This document shows positions 32,935 through 34,984 of a DNA stretch of 34,984 nt, piece after piece. Source of the stretch: a bacterium (GTDB lineage: Bacteria > Bacillota_A > Clostridia > Lachnospirales > Lachnospiraceae). Made by a program: the position numbers and the translations under genes. Positions within the stretch are counted from its first letter, which is position 1, and every line of letters begins with the position of its first letter. The notes under the pieces are model-generated. The model was not told the origin of the DNA. It searched no databases and worked only from the letters and a program-made list of their open reading frames with translations. Location: positions 1-34,984 of the forward strand of contig SFQZ01000028.1 of assembly GCA_004562915.1 (NCBI GenBank). The letters run 5' to 3'.

Positions 32935-33109
32935 CTGCTCCTTTCCCGGAACAAAGTGAATCCTGAGATCGTTCGGTCAGTTCAATTATACTTGGCTTTG
33001 TACCCTCAGTCAATGCGGCAGCATTTGACAGAAACACCGCTGCAAAGATATCTTCCGTTTTGCATTTCCCTTGGTAGGTTTCATGAACAATCAGTTTAAC
33101 TTTTCCCAT
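32912..33109 (-). CDS. Small conserved protein of a recombinase-bearing mobile element
   Basis: A 65-aa protein (KVKLIVHETYQGKCKTEDIF, FLSNAAALTEG) with AAGGAGG before the ATG. Its end overlaps the recombinase start by 23 bp, so the two are translationally coupled. Similar short genes often precede site-specific recombinases in Firmicutes integrative elements; no function is known. Confidence 0.6.
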   Translation of the reverse strand: MGKVKLIVHETYQGKCKTEDIFAAVFLSNAAALTEGTKPSIIELTERSQDSLCSGKGADDGTSEE

Positions 33110-33282
33110 AGTCGCCTCCTTAATGAGAATAACAGTTGATGGGACAAACTCCCTCCAACTGTTTCCTCACTCAAAGGCAAAAATGTAAGCCTTAATTTTA
33201 AAAATTCATATAATTTTTTACAAAAAAGAATGGTATCTGCTATGTACCAGCAAGCATCGCCGATGGATTACCATGGCGCTTG

Positions 33283-33298
33283 TCAGGAGTACTCCTGA
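33283..33298. repeat. 16-bp perfect palindrome beside the cassette junction
   Basis: TCAGGAGTACTCCTGA is a perfect palindrome. Next to it, CAAGC-GCC-ATGG (33251-33266) pairs with CCATGGCGCTTG (33271-33282) with bulges. The gap 33110-33333 otherwise holds only AT-rich spacer and a weak 7-bp hairpin. Confidence 0.5.
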
Positions 33299-33333
33299 AA
33301 CCCTTTTTCGATTTTTCGTTTTTCGATATGACT

Positions 33334-33771
33334 CTAAATCGTCACATAAATTTCCTTCGCCCCAATGAATTCATCCACAGCTCTCCACCGAACTTTTGAT
33401 GCACATATTGTAGTTCCTGTATAGCTTTCTATATCCTTTTCTGATAACCCACCGCAATCACACCAATAAATGCAATCTTCCTTTAAAATCATAGTTGCAT
33501 CAAGTATTTCACAGGTATAGTTTTCGTCATTTGGAAATAGTTTTAAGTACTTTAGCCCCACAAATTGCATTTCAACTACAGATGGATTTTCAAACTGTCG
33601 TTGAATAATCATATTCAATATTCTTTGGCTATTAACTGGCAACATACCTAATTTTTCATTTACATATGCACCGCTAATGTATTTAATTTCTTTTAAACAA
33701 CTGTCGTGGAAACAATACATAGCATCCATAAAGCTATTTAAATCCTTTTCGTTTTCAATTTCATTCCACAT
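33334..33771 (-). CDS. Probable immunity protein for the intact Rhs toxin
   Basis: A 145-aa soluble acidic protein starting MWNEIENEKDLNSFMDAMYC, followed by FHDSCLKEIKYISGAYVNE and ending DCGGLSEKDIESYTG, ASKVRWRAVDEF. I recognise the FHDSC-KEI-Y-SGAYV pattern as that of small proteins placed after Rhs toxins in Lachnospiraceae, but do not know a family name. It starts 15 bp after the Rhs stop on the same strand, the standard toxin-immunity arrangement. It should neutralise the tip encoded just upstream. Confidence 0.6.
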   Translation of the reverse strand: MWNEIENEKDLNSFMDAMYCFHDSCLKEIKYISGAYVNEKLGMLPVNSQRILNMIIQRQFENPSVVEMQFVGLKYLKLFPNDENYTCEILDATMILKEDCIYWCDCGGLSEKDIESYTGTTICASKVRWRAVDEFIGAKEIYVTI

Positions 33772-33786
33772 TTTTTTCTCCTTTAG

Positions 33787-34984
33787 TTATCCAAAAATCA
33801 TTATCAGCCCTTCGCCTACACCTGCCCCAAGTGGTCCAAAAAGAAAGTCATCCGCAACTCCTACGACTGTTACATCATCGGCGGCAACAGCTATTATGCC
33901 CACAGTACATATGAAAACCAATCCCACTCCAATTACTGGTTCCCAATTCATTTTGTAAGAAGGATCGGGTGAAAGATGGTCTTTCCCTCTTTCGCCATTT
34001 TTCCACTCATGGTCATGTGGGAAAGGCATGTTGCCAGGATGATTATAGTCCCGGTCTCTTTCGGGATTGCCATCCGGTCCATACCAACGCTTCTGTTTTG
34101 GGGTTCCGTCTGGATTTGGCAAAGTTTGACTTGATCCGGGCTCTCCTTTTTTAGGCAAGCTATTCGAGCTTGCTTTCAGTATGTTTGATGCCGATGATAC
34201 TGCAGACTTGACCGTGTTGACAACAACAGTAACGGCTTTCTTAACCGCACTAACCACTGCACTTGCAGCATTTTTTATCCATTGCGGCCAGTGACCAGTG
34301 TGGTCGCTCATATTCACCGGATTGTTCATACAATAGGAGAAAAGGTTATAACCACGAACATCTCCACCAACACCGGCAATCGCATCATCCGCATTTATCC
34401 ACCGACCGATCTCAGGATCGTAATAACGGCTGGATACATAATAGAATCCCGTCTCTTCATCATAGTAGTACCCACGGTACCGGAAGGGATTCCGTTTCCC
34501 CAGTTCCTGATTACCGCTGATCTCTATGACTTTTCCCCAGCTGTCGTAGCTATATTCTACTACACTGGTGCCGCTTCCATCAAGGATTCCAATGATATCA
34601 CCCTGGATATTTTTCAGGTAATAATACTCTGTCCCATTATACAGCATGGAAAGGATGTTCCCGTCACTGTCATAGTAGTATTCCAGTTCATATACCAGCG
34701 ATTGTTCATCCTGACCGATCTTCTGTTCCCCTGAGATAAGGCTTCCCTGGATCTGGTAGAGGACCGTGCCGTCACCCAGGTATTTCCGGTTCCGCATTCC
34801 GTCCTTGTTGTAGCGGTAAGTCGTGGTTGTGCCATTTTTTGAAGCAGAGTACAGTTCCCTGCCGTTAGACCAGGTAAGGTTCATTCCCCGGTACTGCAGC
34901 GGATTCCCGATCGCATCATATGTGATCGTCTGCCCGTCGTATTCTGTCAGCAGATTGAGACCGTCGGCTGTATACTCATACAGG
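33787..34984 (-). CDS. Rhs-repeat polymorphic toxin, C-terminal part (runs off window)
   Basis: The frame is open to the window end; the N-terminal part is outside. YD repeats (LYEYTADGLNLL, YRYNKDGMRNRKY) lead to the Rhs core with FRYRGYYYDEETGFYYVSSR and YYDPEIGRWINADD, then NLFSYCMNNPVNMSDHTGHW, after which the variable tip begins (about 170 residues). The tip has an Ala/Val-rich helix, a segment rich in Asn, His, Asp and Pro (RWYGPDGNPERDRDYNHPG, FPHDHEWKNGERGKDH) and a hydrophobic Gly-rich end (VIGVGLVFICTVGIIAVAA to LIMIFG). The tip's activity is not known; its hydrophobic end suggests a membrane target. Confidence 0.85.
   Translation of the reverse strand, partial: LYEYTADGLNLLTEYDGQTITYDAIGNPLQYRGMNLTWSNGRELYSASKNGTTTTYRYNKDGMRNRKYLGDGTVLYQIQGSLISGEQKIGQDEQSLVYELEYYYDSDGNILSMLYNGTEYYYLKNIQGDIIGILDGSGTSVVEYSYDSWGKVIEISGNQELGKRNPFRYRGYYYDEETGFYYVSSRYYDPEIGRWINADDAIAGVGGDVRGYNLFSYCMNNPVNMSDHTGHWPQWIKNAASAVVSAVKKAVTVVVNTVKSAVSSASNILKASSNSLPKKGEPGSSQTLPNPDGTPKQKRWYGPDGNPERDRDYNHPGNMPFPHDHEWKNGERGKDHLSPDPSYKMNWEPVIGVGLVFICTVGIIAVAADDVTVVGVADDFLFGPLGAGVGEGLIMIFG

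Overview
The window looks like a chromosomal segment of a gut Lachnospiraceae bacterium, Blautia- or Ruminococcus-like. This is inferred from AT-rich spacers with canonical TTGACA/TATAAT promoters, strong AGGAGG ribosome binding sites, two rubrerythrins under a PerR-type repressor, a CBS-domain Mn-dependent pyrophosphatase, a YesM/YesN two-component pair and Rhs cassettes with an integrative-element recombinase. No rRNA, tRNA or CRISPR array was recognised. Genus and species are inference; no search was possible.

Region 1 (1-4.7 kb): a MerR-type regulator that seems to have lost part of its DNA-binding domain, a ~120 bp imperfect palindrome, a lone inositol 2-dehydrogenase (iolG) whose promoter overlaps three exact 11-bp-period repeats, then perR, a reverse rubrerythrin, a classical rubrerythrin and a corrinoid adenosyltransferase. 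perR and the first rubrerythrin each carry a PerR-like 7-1-7 inverted repeat just downstream of the -10 box, pointing to one peroxide regulon with autoregulation. Region 2 (4.7-14.2 kb): a possible small RNA gene behind helix-phased direct repeats, a secreted DUF1002 protein, then housekeeping genes on the minus strand (rsmA, a 1 kb-residue TPR/acidic-repeat/AAA protein, murA, a shikimate kinase-like P-loop kinase), a compact type I toxin-antitoxin locus, and a Y-family polymerase.

Region 3 (14.3-25.6 kb) is a carbohydrate-utilisation locus. It holds a GH28 polygalacturonase-like enzyme, an ABC sugar importer (binding lipoprotein plus two permeases; no ATPase gene here), two Gfo/Idh/MocA dehydrogenases and a TIM-barrel epimerase on the minus strand, with a YesM/YesN-type kinase and AraC-type response regulator divergent from it. 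The likely scheme is that the regulator activates the GH28 and transporter promoters, the GH28-like enzyme releases pectin-derived or related sugars, the importer takes them up, and the dehydrogenases and epimerase convert them. The histidine kinase lacks its first membrane segment and has no visible promoter. Region 4 (25.7-29.7 kb): NADP-type glutamate dehydrogenase, a flavin reductase-like protein and the CBS pyrophosphatase.

Region 5 (29.9-35 kb) is a graveyard and cassette area: fragments of ISL3 and IS256-type transposases, a frame-broken SH3-like fragment, an Rhs remnant with an orphan toxin tip and probable immunity gene, a large serine recombinase disabled by an in-frame stop, and finally the 3' part of an intact Rhs gene with its own tip and probable immunity gene, running off the end of the window.
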